Assembly: GCA_036377075.1 (NCBI GenBank)
Contig: DASUZB010000205.1
Coordinates: 1 to 5,673 of the forward strand
Direction of reading: 5' to 3'
Source: DASUZB01 sp036377075
GTDB lineage: Bacteria > Actinomycetota > CALGFH01
DNA: 5,673 nt
A model generated the notes under the pieces. The model was not told where the DNA came from, ran no database searches, and saw nothing but the letters and a program-made list of their open reading frames with translations. Positions 5,484 to 5,673 of this stretch are shown here, piece by piece. The position numbers and the translations under genes were made by a program. How positions within the stretch are numbered: the stretch's first letter is position 1; each line of letters opens with the position of its first letter.

Positions 5484-5648
5484 CGCCGACTGAAGTCGGC
5501 GCTTGGGGCTCGCGGCGCTCGCCGCGAAGTCCCCCTGCGGGGACTGGGCCCCGCCCGCCTACTCGGCGGCGGCCCGTGTAGATCACGTCCCAACCCGCGC
5601 AGGCGGGTTTCGTGGCCGAAGGCCCCTACCGCCGGTTTCAACCGGCGG
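5484..5648. repeat. multi-hairpin intergenic element with nested mirror organisation
   Basis: About 165 bp contain seven short inverted repeats in succession. They are CGCCGACT-GA-AGTCGGCG (5484-5501), CGCGGCG-CT-CGCCGCG (5511-5526), AGTCCCC-CTGC-GGGGACT (5528-5545), an imperfect stem 5546-5559 with 5565-5575, AACCCGC-GCAG-GCGGGTT (5592-5609), GGCC-GAA-GGCC (5614-5624), and CCGCCGGTT-TC-AACCGGCGG (5629-5648). Centres of the first and last, second and sixth, and third and fifth pairs all share a midpoint near 5565-5569, and the fourth stem is centred near 5562. No coding potential is evident. It looks like a dispersed extragenic repeat or MITE-like element, or a structured RNA. Its left end lies next to the phaC promoter. 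Confidence 0.7.
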
Positions 5649-5658
5649 CGCCCCAGCG

Positions 5659-5670
5659 GCACGGCCGTGC
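5659..5670. repeat. 12-bp perfect palindrome at the right edge
   Basis: GCACGGCCGTGC is self-complementary throughout and lies 10 bases beyond the last hairpin of the neighbouring element. The window ends 3 bases later, so I cannot tell whether it belongs to that element or to the next region. Confidence 0.4.
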
Positions 5671-5673
5671 TAG

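Noticed and set aside
3706..5586. Minus-strand 626-codon frame overlapping phaC
   Set aside because: It is an out-of-frame shadow rich in Arg, Pro and Ala. phaC in the other frame has the full catalytic triad and conserved blocks.
5399..5662. Minus-strand 87-codon frame across the hairpin element
   Set aside because: It runs through inverted repeats and into the phaC start, with no recognisable protein feature.
5484..5670. CRISPR array or tRNA genes in the hairpin-rich block
   Set aside because: The stems differ in sequence, with no repeated unit alternating with spacers, and no tRNA cloverleaf with T-loop or anticodon features could be built.

Overview
The window is a very GC-rich bacterial segment in which every supported gene lies on the minus strand. 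In transcription order (right to left) they are a class I poly(3-hydroxyalkanoate) synthase (phaC, 3573-5402), a citrate synthase with an N-terminal pair of CBS domains (1692-3236), an aldo/keto reductase (554-1576), and an alpha/beta-hydrolase (1-554) that runs off the left edge. The GC content, the actinobacterial-style citrate synthase and the hairpin-rich intergenic repeats suggest a high-GC Chloroflexota (Thermomicrobia-like) or Actinomycetota-like organism. That placement is an inference, because no taxonomic marker gene is present.

Layout. 5403-5673: no gene; a -10-like box and a bulged dyad in front of phaC, then a block of about 165 bp made almost entirely of seven short hairpins, then a 12-bp palindrome at the right edge. 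3237-3572: no gene; a small hairpin just after phaC, a cluster of dyads built on GGAAC/GTTCC half-sites, and a -10-like box with a flanking inverted repeat in front of the citrate synthase gene. 1577-1691: two oppositely oriented tandem arrays of a 7-base repeat, between the citrate synthase and reductase genes. The reductase and hydrolase genes share one base (TGATG), so these two are very probably co-transcribed and translationally coupled.

Biology. PhaC polymerises (R)-3-hydroxyacyl-CoA, made mainly from acetyl-CoA, into storage polyester. Citrate synthase commits the same acetyl-CoA to the TCA cycle. Here the citrate synthase carries a CBS pair, a module that in other proteins binds adenine nucleotides. 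The most interesting hypothesis is therefore an energy-sensing citrate synthase encoded beside the enzyme that stores surplus acetyl-CoA. The roles of the reductase and hydrolase cannot be fixed from sequence alone. No complete unknown multi-gene system is visible. The novelty lies in the CBS-citrate synthase fusion and in the structured intergenic elements.
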